A stretch of DNA of 34,838 nt from an uncultured Pseudomonadota bacterium (GCA_949295085.1 CASFJS010000015.1:1-34838); one strand, 5' to 3'; counted from the first letter of the stretch, positions 1 through 7,862 are shown. Translations and numbers: made by a program. Notes: generated by a model from the letters alone, not told the origin.

Positions 1-24
1 GGCCAGTAATAAATATCTTTTCAT
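1..24 (-). CDS. 5' end of a secreted-protein gene, paralogue of the Cys-rich protein at 712 (partial)
   Basis: Only the first eight codons lie in the window, reading MKRYLLLA on the minus strand. They match the start of the signal peptide of the plus-strand gene at 712 (MRKYLLLA). The match continues upstream: the Shine-Dalgarno AAGGAGGAG, the AAAAGCG before the start codon and a TGTGGCAAA-type motif at 63-76 are all shared. The two genes are therefore divergent paralogues that duplicated together with their leader. Nothing can be said about the mature protein. Confidence 0.6.
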
Positions 25-45
25 CGCTTTTCTCCTCCTTTTTGC

Positions 46-76
46 TGCAACAAAACGTTCCTTTATTTGCCACACA
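46..76 (-). promoter_or_regulatory. leader motif TGTGGCAAAYAAAGG upstream of the left paralogue
   Basis: Read on the minus strand, this stretch carries the same GTGTGGCAAATAAAGGAAC core found at 577-610 and 661-690, directly before the ribosome binding site. The hairpin complement is decayed here: the right arm is TTGCAGC rather than TTGCCAC. Function is unknown; the position suggests a 5' UTR structure or an operator. Confidence 0.45.
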
Positions 77-106
77 AAAGAGCCCCCTTTTCGAACCACC
101 CGCCGC

Positions 107-146
107 CTATAAAACCTGTCATGCCGCCTTGCCAAGACTTCCTGCA
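107..146 (+). repeat. dispersed repeat, ACCTGTCATGCC...CCTTGCCAAG family
   Basis: The segment reads AAACCTGTCATGCCGCCTTG followed by CCAAG. It resembles the reverse complement of 3005-3056, so it is one of two oppositely oriented copies flanking the Cys-rich/nucleotidyltransferase block. A third partial copy of its first part (AAAACCTGTCACCC) lies at 181-194. The copy at 3005 retains a full palindrome; this copy has lost the second arm. Confidence 0.45.
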
Positions 147-246
147 ACCAACCACATCACCCTGCCTTTGAGCGAGCAATAAAACCTGTCACCCTGAGCG
201 CCCTTTTACCGTCATCCTGAGCGCAGCGAAGGATCTCTTTCTTACC

Positions 247-309
247 GTCATGTTGAGCGTAAGCGAAACATCTCTTAGATTCTTCGGGACATTCGTCCCT
301 CAGAATGAC
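247..309 (+). repeat. 63-bp palindromic repeat, copy 1
   Basis: The outer arms are GTCATGTTGAG and CTCAGAATGAC, which are imperfect inverted complements. The centre carries a second hairpin, GGGAC-att-cGTCCC. About four mismatches separate it from the copy at 373-435. A partial left arm (GTCATCCTGAGCG) also occurs at 211-223. The form resembles short interspersed palindromic elements of the GTCATCCTGAGCG type seen in many bacterial genomes; that comparison is from general knowledge. Confidence 0.75.
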
Positions 310-372
310 AGAAAAAGAAACGCTCCTCAGAATGACTTGGATACGTCATCCTGAGAGGCGCATTTTTTCACC

Positions 373-435
373 GTCATCCTGAGCGTAAGCGAAACATCTC
401 TTAGATTCTTCGGGACTTTTGTCCCTCAGAATGAC
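373..435 (+). repeat. 63-bp palindromic repeat, copy 2
   Basis: The outer arms GTCATCCTGAG (373-383) and CTCAGAATGAC (425-435) enclose a central GGGAC/GTCCC stem. It lies 126 bp from copy 1 in the same orientation. Confidence 0.75.
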
Positions 436-489
436 AGGAAAAGAAGCGTCTCTCAGAATGACAGGAAAAGAAGAACTCCTCAGAATGAC
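425..489 (+). repeat. 27-bp tandem repeat in the tail of the palindromic element
   Basis: The 11-mer CTCAGAATGAC starts at 425, 452 and 479, giving a strict 27-bp period. The same 27-bp spacing links 299 and 326 after copy 1. Units share the pattern CTCAGAATGACAG followed by an A/G-rich AAAAGAAG stretch. The array thus seems to have expanded separately after each palindromic copy. No open reading frame of credible coding character covers it. Confidence 0.7.
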
Positions 490-539
490 CCGAGAGAACC
501 CCACGTCGTCCGGCAACATAACGCCGCAACGTTTTATTA

Positions 540-568
540 TTGCTTTTTTAACCAATTCATGATATACT
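540..568 (+). promoter_or_regulatory. predicted promoter of the Cys-rich secreted protein gene
   Basis: A -35 like TTGCTT (540-545), a 17-bp spacer and a -10 of TATACT (563-568) sit about 140 bp before the start codon. Transcription from here would place both hairpin motifs (577-610 and 664-690) in the 5' UTR. Confidence 0.45.
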
Positions 569-576
569 GAATGAAA

Positions 577-610
577 GTGTGGCAAATAAAGGAACCTTTG
601 TTTGCCACAC
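577..610 (+). promoter_or_regulatory. long hairpin in the leader of the Cys-rich protein gene
   Basis: GTGTGGCAAA (577-586) pairs with TTTGCCACAC (601-610), and the inner AAAGG/CCTTT also pairs, giving an almost uninterrupted stem. It has no following T-run, so it does not look like a terminator. A degenerate copy at 664-690 abuts the ribosome binding site, and a third copy lies before the left paralogue. Confidence 0.55.
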
Positions 611-711
611 TATTTTTAATCCTCAAAACTTCTTTTTTCCTGCCTCTTTATTCCTCTTTGTCTGTGGCAAACAAAGGTTCCTTTTGCCGCAACAAAAGGA
701 GGATAAAAGCG

Positions 712-1374
712 ATGAGAAAATATCTGTTACTGGCCGGCGCGAGTTTCTGTTGTCTCTCCGGCGCGGCTTTGGCAGCGGTTAACTGCGAAGTACCGCCAAG
801 TTGTAAAGAACTTGGATATACCCAAAAAGTCTCTGAATGTTCAAACAAAGTGACTCTGCATTGTCCTTTTGATTTGACAAATAATGATGCAGTCTTTTGC
901 GGTGGATGTGTTTCCGGATATGTATTGGTCAATGCAACTTGCAAAAAAGCATATTCCAGTTGTTCGGAAGCGGGATATTTGTCCAGCAAAGGCAGCACCA
1001 GCGGCTGTACCTATACGTCTGTTAGTGTCTATAATACCAGCGGCGAAAAAATGACTTGTTATGACGAAAGTTGTACCAGTACAAGTTCCAGTGGTAGCGG
1101 TGGCGGCAGCGGCGATAAAAACTGCACAGAACTTGATGAGGAGTGTTTTAGAAGATGTCAGTCAGAAAACTGGGGTCAGGATTGCTACAGTGAGTGCCAG
1201 ACTACTGTTCAATGCCTGAATCTTGACAAAATGCAGACGATTTTTGTTGCCAGTGGCAAGACGGAACAGACACCGTCGGTGTCACTGCGTTGTATCGATC
1301 AAGATACCTGTCGCGCCAAATATTTGCAAAATCTGGCATCCGTGAATGAGGACGATTTTGAAGTCTATGCCTGA
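712..1374 (+). CDS. Cys-rich secreted protein of unknown function
   Basis: The ATG at 712 follows AAAGGAGGA and begins a 220-residue protein with a clear signal peptide (residues 1-22, ending GAALAA). An upstream in-frame ATG at 571 lies in the leader hairpin region and is rejected. The mature part holds about nineteen cysteines and two modules of the type C-x3-GY-x(6-11)-C (residues 31-43 and 84-99). A Gly/Ser linker follows at about 123-136, then a second Cys-rich block (138-200). The even spacing of cysteines suggests a disulfide-bonded extracellular or periplasmic protein. Its last 29 bases overlap the longest possible reading of the downstream nucleotidyltransferase. I do not recognise the family beyond its likeness to the paralogue at the window start. 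Confidence 0.8.
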   Translation: MRKYLLLAGASFCCLSGAALAAVNCEVPPSCKELGYTQKVSECSNKVTLHCPFDLTNNDAVFCGGCVSGYVLVNATCKKAYSSCSEAGYLSSKGSTSGCTYTSVSVYNTSGEKMTCYDESCTSTSSSGSGGGSGDKNCTELDEECFRRCQSENWGQDCYSECQTTVQCLNLDKMQTIFVASGKTEQTPSVSLRCIDQDTCRAKYLQNLASVNEDDFEVYA

Positions 1375-2155
1375 TAACGCGGAACAAAAGATATCAACCC
1401 GAGAAGAAAAACTGGCCGTCATATCAGAAATGACGGCCAATCACCGTGTCCTTTGTCCGGATGTTTTTGATGCCGCAGGTCATCTTTTGCCGGCGGTTCG
1501 AACCAAACTCATGGCTGTTAAAGATTTTGTTCAAGGAAGCTTTTTAGATTGTTTTCCCGGAGTACGGATAAATGATGTTCGGTTGTGCGGCAGTCTGTGC
1601 AGTTATATTTACTCTCCGAGATCAGATTTGGATTTGTTTATCCTCACCGACACTGATTTGAAAAATCAAGAAATCAATAATAAAATATTCAACGTAATTG
1701 ATATTTATTTTTCCGGTCTTGAGGTGCGCCCGCGGATTAATAACCACCGGATTGATTACGGAGTTTTGCACAAATCACACGAAAAAGTAAGCCCTTTCAA
1801 CAGCTATTCGGTTATAACGGACGACTGGCTGCAAAAACCTGTCAGAAGAGAATTTCCTTTTACGCCGCAAGAACTTTATCAAGCCTATGCCGCATACAGC
1901 GCCAGGCTCCACCGGCTGGCTGCCGGTCTTTCCAAAACGTCCGAAGGTTTTCTGACACCGGAATCACAAAATATTCTGAATAAATATCTGGATGAACTGA
2001 GACTGGCCGCATATATTTGCAAAATTGAATCTCCCGAACATGAGTATGGATTGGAATATAATTTGTACCGTTTGTTAAAACGCTTTGGAGCAAAGCGGCA
2101 TTTTTATCAGTATATTAACGATTCGTATAAGAAAGGTTTGAACAAAAAAGCATGA
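1367..2155 (+). CDS. Pol-beta-superfamily nucleotidyltransferase-like protein (first of a tandem pair)
   Basis: The protein carries the nucleotidyltransferase-fold signature GS-x10-D-x-D (G82, S83, D94, D96 counted from an alternative ATG at 1346). A third acidic residue is D137 in HRIDYGV, so the metal-binding triad is complete. The C-terminal half is helical. It shares with the next gene the order: N-terminal helix, GS/DxD motif, third Asp, then S-x3-D-x-W-x2-KP (about 155-166). I prefer the ATG at 1367 because it overlaps the preceding stop as ATGCCTGA; the ATG at 1346 is possible, and neither has a strong Shine-Dalgarno. Length (262 aa) exceeds that of minimal MNT-type antitoxins. Substrate is unknown; RNA 3' ends, small molecules or proteins are all possible. 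Confidence 0.75.
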   Translation: MPDNAEQKISTREEKLAVISEMTANHRVLCPDVFDAAGHLLPAVRTKLMAVKDFVQGSFLDCFPGVRINDVRLCGSLCSYIYSPRSDLDLFILTDTDLKNQEINNKIFNVIDIYFSGLEVRPRINNHRIDYGVLHKSHEKVSPFNSYSVITDDWLQKPVRREFPFTPQELYQAYAAYSARLHRLAAGLSKTSEGFLTPESQNILNKYLDELRLAAYICKIESPEHEYGLEYNLYRLLKRFGAKRHFYQYINDSYKKGLNKKA

Positions 2156-2931
2156 CGGAAGCAACGGATAATATTGATATGAGAATGATCGCCAGACGCC
2201 TGATAACCCCAAACGATACATTAGATGTGCGTTTGTTTGATTATCGCGGCCAAATGTATCCGGATGTTCGCCGACAGCTTTTGAGTAATGCGGCATATAT
2301 CATTGACAAAACGGTTGCCGGCATAGATGGTTTGATGGTTAGTGATATATTTCTGAACGGCTCGTCCGCGGGCTATTTTTACCAGAAAGATTCCGACATA
2401 GACGTGCGTATTGAAGTTCACAATGAAAACTGTCCGTATTTAAGCACGGATAATGAAAAATTATCAACCTTTTTCATGATGCTTTTGCGCAGTGAAACCG
2501 GCAATATGAAATTTATGTTTGAGAACAGATCGGTCGATTTTTCAATCAAAGCTTTTGAAAATGAGATGATTGGCCTCTATTCAATATTGCAGGATAAATG
2601 GATACGTAAACCGGACAAGCATATAACGGACGGCATAACATTTGATGTCGTGTGGCAGAAATATGTAAAACGTTATAATAATATCGTTGCTTTTTTGCGG
2701 CACATACAAACAACTAATCGACTAAAGACAGCAAAAGGCTTAAGGGAGCTTGAACAATATTATCGCGATTGTTTTGTTTATAGCGAGCAGGGAATCCAGG
2801 AACTAATTGTTCATAAGCTCCTCTCTTATCAGGGTATTTTACAAGATATCCGCACGCTTGTTTCGGAATCATGGCAAAACTTTCTGTCGCTTACGGACTC
2901 CTCCCCTTTGGATAACGAAGCCCCGATTTGA
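2152..2931 (+). CDS. Pol-beta-superfamily nucleotidyltransferase-like protein (second of a tandem pair)
   Basis: The start overlaps the previous stop as ATGA, so the two genes are probably translationally coupled. The 259-residue protein has GSS (70-72) followed by D82 and D84 (SDIDV) and a third acidic residue at D129 (SVDFS), a full catalytic triad. It shares SILQDKWIRKP (144-154) with the SVITDDWLQKP stretch of its neighbour, marking the two as paralogues despite low overall identity. Two divergent active copies in tandem suggest a heteromer or two related reactions. No downstream gene is coupled to it; the next gene is on the opposite strand. Confidence 0.75.
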   Translation: MTEATDNIDMRMIARRLITPNDTLDVRLFDYRGQMYPDVRRQLLSNAAYIIDKTVAGIDGLMVSDIFLNGSSAGYFYQKDSDIDVRIEVHNENCPYLSTDNEKLSTFFMMLLRSETGNMKFMFENRSVDFSIKAFENEMIGLYSILQDKWIRKPDKHITDGITFDVVWQKYVKRYNNIVAFLRHIQTTNRLKTAKGLRELEQYYRDCFVYSEQGIQELIVHKLLSYQGILQDIRTLVSESWQNFLSLTDSSPLDNEAPI

Positions 2932-3147
2932 TTGATCTGTCCCTCGAAAGCAGGACAATAAAAAAAGCTCCCGAACGGAGACACACCCCAACAAAGTCAT
3001 TCCTCCGAGCCTTGCCAAGAATGCTTGGCAAGGCGGGCATGACAGGTCTTTTTTTATCGTCGCCTGAGGGCGCCTGAGGACTGCCCGCTGCTCAAAGATA
3101 ATGTCCTCGTAAGTCCGTTGTCCCTGTGGAGCCTGTTTTTCGGGCCA
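2932..3147. other. intergenic region with a palindromic repeat, no gene seen
   Basis: This gap separates the plus-strand nucleotidyltransferase pair from the minus-strand block. It holds the palindromic repeat at 3009-3034. I see no convincing short gene on either strand. Confidence 0.5.
3009..3034. repeat. 11-bp stem palindrome within a dispersed repeat
   Basis: GCCTTGCCAAG (3009-3019) and CTTGGCAAGGC (3024-3034) form a perfect inverted repeat with loop AATG. It is followed by GGGCATGACAGGTC and a T-run at 3050-3055. The T-run could make it a plus-strand terminator for the nucleotidyltransferase pair. The wider segment is also an inverted copy of the repeat at 107-146. Confidence 0.6.
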
Positions 3148-4437
3148 TCACAACTCTTGTTCAATTTGCTCAAACAATTCAAGGTAAAACGGACGGGCAC
3201 TTTCGGTCATGCTTTCGCTGACTTCTGTCGCGTTATTATCCAAAAAAGCACAGGCAGAACCAATCCCCGAATCTCCGGGCGCAGACATCAGTTTGAGTTC
3301 ATTATAGAGGATTCGGTTAATTTCTTTGCGGTTATCTTGCGGAATAAAAACATTAAAAGCCATATCCAAATTCATACCGTCCAAAGCAAAAAAATCATCC
3401 AGAAGTTGAAGCTCCGGTGCCGCCGACCGAACAAACTCTGCCGGAAAATATTCGAGCGGATGCTCGTTTTCCGCGCAAACCGCCGCATAACCGTAAATTC
3501 CCCGATAAGCCTCGCCCAAAGCCTGCCCGACCTTAACCTGCGTCTCGGCAGATAATCTGATCAACGCCGGTTGCCGCAGTTGAGCCGTTCCGGAAGGCCC
3601 CGCCAGCGCCAAAATCGTCATCACAATACCAACCACCGAAACAACAATTTCACCCCAGCTGAAAGAACGCCGCAGCTCAAGCTTTGGTTTTGTTTGAGCA
3701 TTGCAGGCATTGGCAGCTTGTTGTACCGGAATTAGCAAAACAATGGCCGCCAGACTCAGAAGAATGCCACAGATCAGGCAGATTAAGGCCGGCATAAAAG
3801 CAAATTGCTGCAACAACGATTGCGCGACTCCCAGCATTAAAAAACTGACAATAGCCGTCCACATAAGCCCCAAAATGACCGGTTGCAGCTTTTTGCCATC
3901 CGGATAATGTTTTTCGTAATGACGGCGAATATGTTGCAACAACAAATAAATAAAAAAGCTCGGAAACAAATAACCACGGGCGAGGGGCCACATCGGTTCT
4001 TTGGTCGCTTTTTTAATTGCGCACCAGTTCTTATACATCCAATAAAGCAAATACCAACCGCCGCTGACAAGCCCCAAAATAACCAACCGCCGCGGCCGGA
4101 TGGGCAGATATTCCGCCGTTGCGTTGAATTTGACTTTGTCATAAGTTTTAACAAACCACTCCAGATGCCGGCGGACAAAATAAGGTGCTGCAAATCCGGC
4201 CGCCAGATGCACCAAAAGCCATCCGGCCAAAAAGCCGCCCCAATGTTCCGTCAACCGTTCGCCGATAAGTCCGAAAAACCAGCCCAGAGTAAACCACAGC
4301 AAAAAGGCTCCCGGCATATTGCGGCGCACAAAATAAAACGAATTAAAAATAAAAGCATAGCGATTAAACCGATGCGGCTTATCCGCCTTTTTGAGCTCTT
4401 TTTTGTACAATCTTAGCCGTTCCGCTGTTGTCGCCAT
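3148..4437 (-). CDS. polytopic membrane protein of unknown function
   Basis: The 429-residue protein starts at an ATG preceded by GGAGG. About seven hydrophobic segments can be seen, at roughly 43-60, 66-85, 117-135, 155-170, 187-206, 213-236 and 262-280. A C-terminal soluble part of about 150 residues follows. The N-terminal stretch around FNRYAFIFNSFYFVRRNMPG resembles the FxxFYxxxR start of DUF2628-type proteins. GGWYLLYWMYKNW resembles DUF4234-type membrane proteins. Both are resemblances by eye, not assignments. The gene ends a minus-strand run and is separated from the flavin reductase by a hairpin terminator. Confidence 0.75.
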   Translation of the reverse strand: MATTAERLRLYKKELKKADKPHRFNRYAFIFNSFYFVRRNMPGAFLLWFTLGWFFGLIGERLTEHWGGFLAGWLLVHLAAGFAAPYFVRRHLEWFVKTYDKVKFNATAEYLPIRPRRLVILGLVSGGWYLLYWMYKNWCAIKKATKEPMWPLARGYLFPSFFIYLLLQHIRRHYEKHYPDGKKLQPVILGLMWTAIVSFLMLGVAQSLLQQFAFMPALICLICGILLSLAAIVLLIPVQQAANACNAQTKPKLELRRSFSWGEIVVSVVGIVMTILALAGPSGTAQLRQPALIRLSAETQVKVGQALGEAYRGIYGYAAVCAENEHPLEYFPAEFVRSAAPELQLLDDFFALDGMNLDMAFNVFIPQDNRKEINRILYNELKLMSAPGDSGIGSACAFLDNNATEVSESMTESARPFYLELFEQIEQEL

Positions 4438-4464
4438 AGGTCTTTCCTCCGTTAATAAAGCAGC

Positions 4465-4490
4465 AAAAGGCAGAACTAATCTGCCTTTTT
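4465..4490. terminator. hairpin terminator after the flavin reductase gene
   Basis: AAAAGGCAGA (4465-4474) pairs with TCTGCCTTTT (4480-4489) around a 5-nt loop. On the minus strand the stem ends in TTTT, and on the plus strand a T-run closes it, so it could work in both directions. The stop codon of the flavin reductase (4476-4478) lies in the loop. Confidence 0.7.
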
Positions 4491-5309
4491 ATCAACTTGT
4501 TTTCTGAACCATGTTTTGCCGCGTTGCCCCAAAAATCCGCGCCGGCCGCCGATTCTTTGGCGCTTTTGCGGTCGGGTTCTAGCCCCGCCGCGGCTGTTCT
4601 GTTTAGCACCGTCGGTTCTCTTTTGGGGCTTATGAGCCGGTTTGACCGGAGCCTTGCGGGCCTTGATTTTAAGCGTGCCCTCTTTGATTTGTTCTTCAAT
4701 CTTCAAAATATCCATAAATTTTGACTTGCGCGGCTTGGTTTTGTTTTCTTTGGTCTTGTCAACCGAAAACCCAAACGCGCCGAGATCGCGCCCCAGCGTG
4801 TAATAACGTCCGTGCGCAAAGGCCACCAGCCCGGCTTTTTCAAGCGCCAAGCGTCCGTCTTCTTCAATGTATTTGTCGTCAACGTTAACGTTAACGATTT
4901 CGGCCAAAAACATATCATGTGTGCCAAAGCTCTTTTTCTCAAGCACTTTGCACTCAAGCGATACCGGTGCCGCTTTAAGCATCGGGGTCTTAACCTTTTG
5001 GCAGGGCTCAAGCTCCAAGCCCATTTCCTTAAACTTATCGGTATTGCGTCCGGATTTAACCCCGCAAAAATCGCAAGCCCTGGCCAAAGGCAGATTAACA
5101 ATATTGATGACAAATTCTTTTGTTTCCTCAATCAATTGATGCGACATCCGGCTCGGCCGCACCGAAATATAAGTCAACGGCGGTTCGGAATTAACAATGC
5201 CCGTCCAGGCAATTGTTAAAACATTGGGCTTCTCCGCCGTACCGCAGGTAACCATTACCGGCGGCAGGGGAAAAAGCATTGTTCCTGGCTTCCAAGCCGT
5301 TTTTGTCAT
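4476..5309 (-). CDS. flavin reductase-like (FMN-binding split barrel) protein with a basic C-terminal tail
   Basis: Residues 1 to about 185 match the flavin reductase-like split barrel. The start KPGTMLFPLPPVMVTCG, the IAWTGIVNSEPP stretch and the SVRPSR-HQLI segment are typical of the group that binds FMN and reduces flavin or an acceptor with NAD(P)H. The last ~85 residues are a low-complexity Lys/Arg-rich extension (for example KARKAPVKPAHKPQKR) that is not part of the fold. Such tails often bind nucleic acid or the membrane surface; here that is inference. An ATG pair lies at 5312/5309; GGAGAG spacing favours 5309. It starts 15 bp after secF on the same strand and may be co-transcribed with yajC-secD-secF. 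Confidence 0.8.
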   Translation of the reverse strand: MTKTAWKPGTMLFPLPPVMVTCGTAEKPNVLTIAWTGIVNSEPPLTYISVRPSRMSHQLIEETKEFVINIVNLPLARACDFCGVKSGRNTDKFKEMGLELEPCQKVKTPMLKAAPVSLECKVLEKKSFGTHDMFLAEIVNVNVDDKYIEEDGRLALEKAGLVAFAHGRYYTLGRDLGAFGFSVDKTKENKTKPRKSKFMDILKIEEQIKEGTLKIKARKAPVKPAHKPQKRTDGAKQNSRGGARTRPQKRQRIGGRRGFLGQRGKTWFRKQVDKKAD

Positions 5310-5323
5310 CATATCTCTCCGCT

Positions 5324-6259
5324 TTAGGCGTTGCCGAACGGGTTAATGGCTTCTTCATTTTGTGACGCGCGCAAATCAAAGAAAGCCAAAAACGCCGTTG
5401 AAACATAAATTGACGAATAAGTACCGATAATCACGCCCCAAAAGATGGTAAACGCAAAACTGCGCAAGGTGTCGCCGCCCCAAATCAACAGCGCCAGCGA
5501 GGCAAACAAGGTTGTAAAACCGGTCAAAATGGTTCGCGACAAAATGTCATTAATACTTTTGTTTAACAAGTCTGTCTGGTTCATTTTCTTGTATTTGCGC
5601 AGATTTTCGCGGATTCGGTCATAAGTAACCACGGTATCGTTGACCGAATAACCGGCCAGTGTCAAAATCGCCGCCACGGTTGTCAGGCTGAAATCCATCT
5701 GAAACAAAGACAACAACCCGACGGTGACCAAAATATCATGTATCAGGCCGATAATCGCACCAAAGGCAAACTGCCATTCAAAGCGGAACCAGATATAGGC
5801 CGTAATCGCCAAAATAGCAATCACCGAGGCAATAACACCGTCTTTCTTTAGTTCGTCGCCGACCTGCGGACCGACCAGATCAATCCGGCGATATTCATAA
5901 GCAGAACCAAGCGCCTCTTTAATCTGGTTGATGATACCCATTTGCGCTTTTTCATCCAGCGTTTTGGCCTGAGCGCGAATAACGATTTCGGTGCCGTCTT
6001 CGCCCATGCTTTGCAGGTTCAACTCGTCAATATCAAGCTTGCCTAAGGTATCGCGCATGGCGTCGACATCAATCACTTCCGGCGACTTAATTTCCATTAA
6101 AATACCGCCGGAAAAATCAATGCCGAAATTAAATCCCTTAAGAGTGATGCAGGCAACAGCCAGCAAAATCAATGTCGTTGAAATCGCATAGGTAATTTTG
6201 GTCGATTTCATAAAATTGATATTGGTATCTTTGGTGACCCATTTAAATATTCTAATCAT
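5324..6259 (-). CDS. secF: protein translocase subunit SecF
   Basis: SecF works with SecD in the inner membrane, using the proton-motive force to drive late steps of Sec-dependent export. The 311-residue length is normal. The N-terminal transmembrane helix is followed by GIDFSGGILMEIKSP, the characteristic start of the periplasmic P1 domain. Five further membrane segments carry GYSVNDTVVTYDRIREN, the strongly conserved SecF signature. The ATG follows AAGGA and lies 23 bp after secD. The order yajC-secD-secF is the usual operon. Confidence 0.97.
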   Translation of the reverse strand: MIRIFKWVTKDTNINFMKSTKITYAISTTLILLAVACITLKGFNFGIDFSGGILMEIKSPEVIDVDAMRDTLGKLDIDELNLQSMGEDGTEIVIRAQAKTLDEKAQMGIINQIKEALGSAYEYRRIDLVGPQVGDELKKDGVIASVIAILAITAYIWFRFEWQFAFGAIIGLIHDILVTVGLLSLFQMDFSLTTVAAILTLAGYSVNDTVVTYDRIRENLRKYKKMNQTDLLNKSINDILSRTILTGFTTLFASLALLIWGGDTLRSFAFTIFWGVIIGTYSSIYVSTAFLAFFDLRASQNEEAINPFGNA

Positions 6260-6282
6260 TTTTTTGTCCTTACGTATTCAAG

Positions 6283-7833
6283 TTAAATCGGCAGTTTTGT
6301 CGGCTTATATTTATTAAGCCAGGCGGTAATGATCAAGCGGGTAACCGTTACCGAGGTAAACATAGACGTCGCGATACCGATAGCCAGCGTCACCGCAAAG
6401 CCTCTGACCGGTCCCGTGCCGAAATAAAATAACACAATGGCTGCCACCAGCGTTGTCAGGTTTGAATCAACGATGGTTGACCATGCTTCGGTAAATCCGG
6501 CATCGGCCGCATCGCGTGTCGAACGTCCGTTTTTAACTTCTTCGCGCATGCGTTCAAAAATAAGCACATTGGCATCAACCGCCATACCGATGGTCAGGAT
6601 AATACCGGCAATACCGGGCAGGGTCAGTGTCGTGCTCATCAGACTCAGCACGCCAAGCATCAACAACAGATTCATAAATACCGCCACGGTGGTAAACAGA
6701 CCAAACAAGCCGTAGGCCGCCACCATAAAGAACACCACCGCCGCCAGACCAATGCAAGAAGCCGTCACACCGGCCTCAATCGAGTCCGCACCCAAACCGG
6801 CGCCGACGGTTCTTTCTTCCAGCACTTCCAGCGGTGCCGGCAAAGCGCCCGACCGCAACAACAGAGCCAAATCATTGGCCGATTCGACGGTAAAGTCGCC
6901 GGTAATGACGCCCGAACCGCCCATAATCGCGCTTTGGATAACCGGTGCCGAGATAACTTCATTATCCAAAACAATCGCCAGTCTTTCGCCGATATTGTCG
7001 CGCGTGGCTTCTCCGAACTTTTTGCCGCCGTGTGAGTTAAAGCGGAACGACACAACAGCCTGCCCCTCTTGGAATGACGGCTGCGCATCAACCAAATCTT
7101 CGCCGCCGACAACCGGCTTGCGCGAGATAACATAAGGTTCTCCCATCTCGCCGTAAGCCAGCTTGTATTTACCGCCGAGTTTGCCGCGTTTGGCATCCGC
7201 CGCTCTGGCCGCGCTGTCAACCAGATGGAAAGACATTTTGGCAGTTTTGCCGAGCAGGGTCTTAACATATTCCGGATTCTGCAACCCCGGCAACTGCACC
7301 ACGATACGATCGGCGCCCTGCGATTGAATCAAAGGCTCTTTGGTGCCGAGTTCGTCAATACGCCGCCGCACAATCTCAATGGACTGGTCGACGATTTTTC
7401 TTTTTAACTGAGCCAGAGCGGCATCGCTGTAGTGAATATTTAACAAGCCGTTGCCGTCATCCTCAACCGTAATACCCTCGTCGATTTTACGGAACAAATT
7501 CGTAGCTCTGGTCCGCGACGAAGCATTTTCAATCGCGACCTTAACGCCGTTTTCGTTCGAGGTCAGGCTCTTGTAACGGATACGGTTTTCACGCATAATC
7601 TGCCGTGCGGCATCTTCAATGGAGCCCATACGCTCTTTTAGCACTTCGTCAAGCTTAACCTCCAACAGCAGGTTTGAACCGCCCTGCAGATCAAGCCCCA
7701 GGTTAATCGGTTGCCACCAAGAGGGCAAAACATCTTTGTTTGGCATAATATTCGGCACGGCAAAGAAAATACCCGCCGCGCAAATAGCCAAAATAGTTAT
7801 AACTCGTGATCTGGATAACTTGTACATCTTCAT
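6283..7833 (-). CDS. secD: protein translocase subunit SecD
   Basis: SecD is the larger RND-like partner of SecF. The 516-residue protein has an N-terminal transmembrane helix, then LGLDLQGGSNLLLEV, the conserved D1 signature, and a large periplasmic domain. Six C-terminal transmembrane helices carry AVDANVLIFERMREE, the SecD signature that holds the proton-relay Asp. The start may be the second ATG (7827), which is better spaced from AAGG. It lies 29 bp after yajC. Confidence 0.97.
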   Translation of the reverse strand: MKMYKLSRSRVITILAICAAGIFFAVPNIMPNKDVLPSWWQPINLGLDLQGGSNLLLEVKLDEVLKERMGSIEDAARQIMRENRIRYKSLTSNENGVKVAIENASSRTRATNLFRKIDEGITVEDDGNGLLNIHYSDAALAQLKRKIVDQSIEIVRRRIDELGTKEPLIQSQGADRIVVQLPGLQNPEYVKTLLGKTAKMSFHLVDSAARAADAKRGKLGGKYKLAYGEMGEPYVISRKPVVGGEDLVDAQPSFQEGQAVVSFRFNSHGGKKFGEATRDNIGERLAIVLDNEVISAPVIQSAIMGGSGVITGDFTVESANDLALLLRSGALPAPLEVLEERTVGAGLGADSIEAGVTASCIGLAAVVFFMVAAYGLFGLFTTVAVFMNLLLMLGVLSLMSTTLTLPGIAGIILTIGMAVDANVLIFERMREEVKNGRSTRDAADAGFTEAWSTIVDSNLTTLVAAIVLFYFGTGPVRGFAVTLAIGIATSMFTSVTVTRLIITAWLNKYKPTKLPI

Positions 7834-7862
7834 CTACCTTAACAAATTAATTCTTGCCGGGA

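Noticed and set aside
211..489. possible CRISPR array
   Set aside because: The 27-bp units repeat a tail without unique spacers of even length and have internal palindromes, so this is a dispersed element.
571..711. longer N-terminal extension of the Cys-rich protein
   Set aside because: The extension runs through a hairpin and lacks a Shine-Dalgarno; the ATG at 712 has a strong one and starts the signal peptide.
648..998. 116-residue minus-strand frame
   Set aside because: It is antisense to the Cys-rich gene, which has a signal peptide, Shine-Dalgarno and conserved leader; this frame has none of these.
3883..4416. 177-residue plus-strand frame
   Set aside because: It lies inside the membrane protein gene on the other strand and shows no domain; it is a shadow frame.
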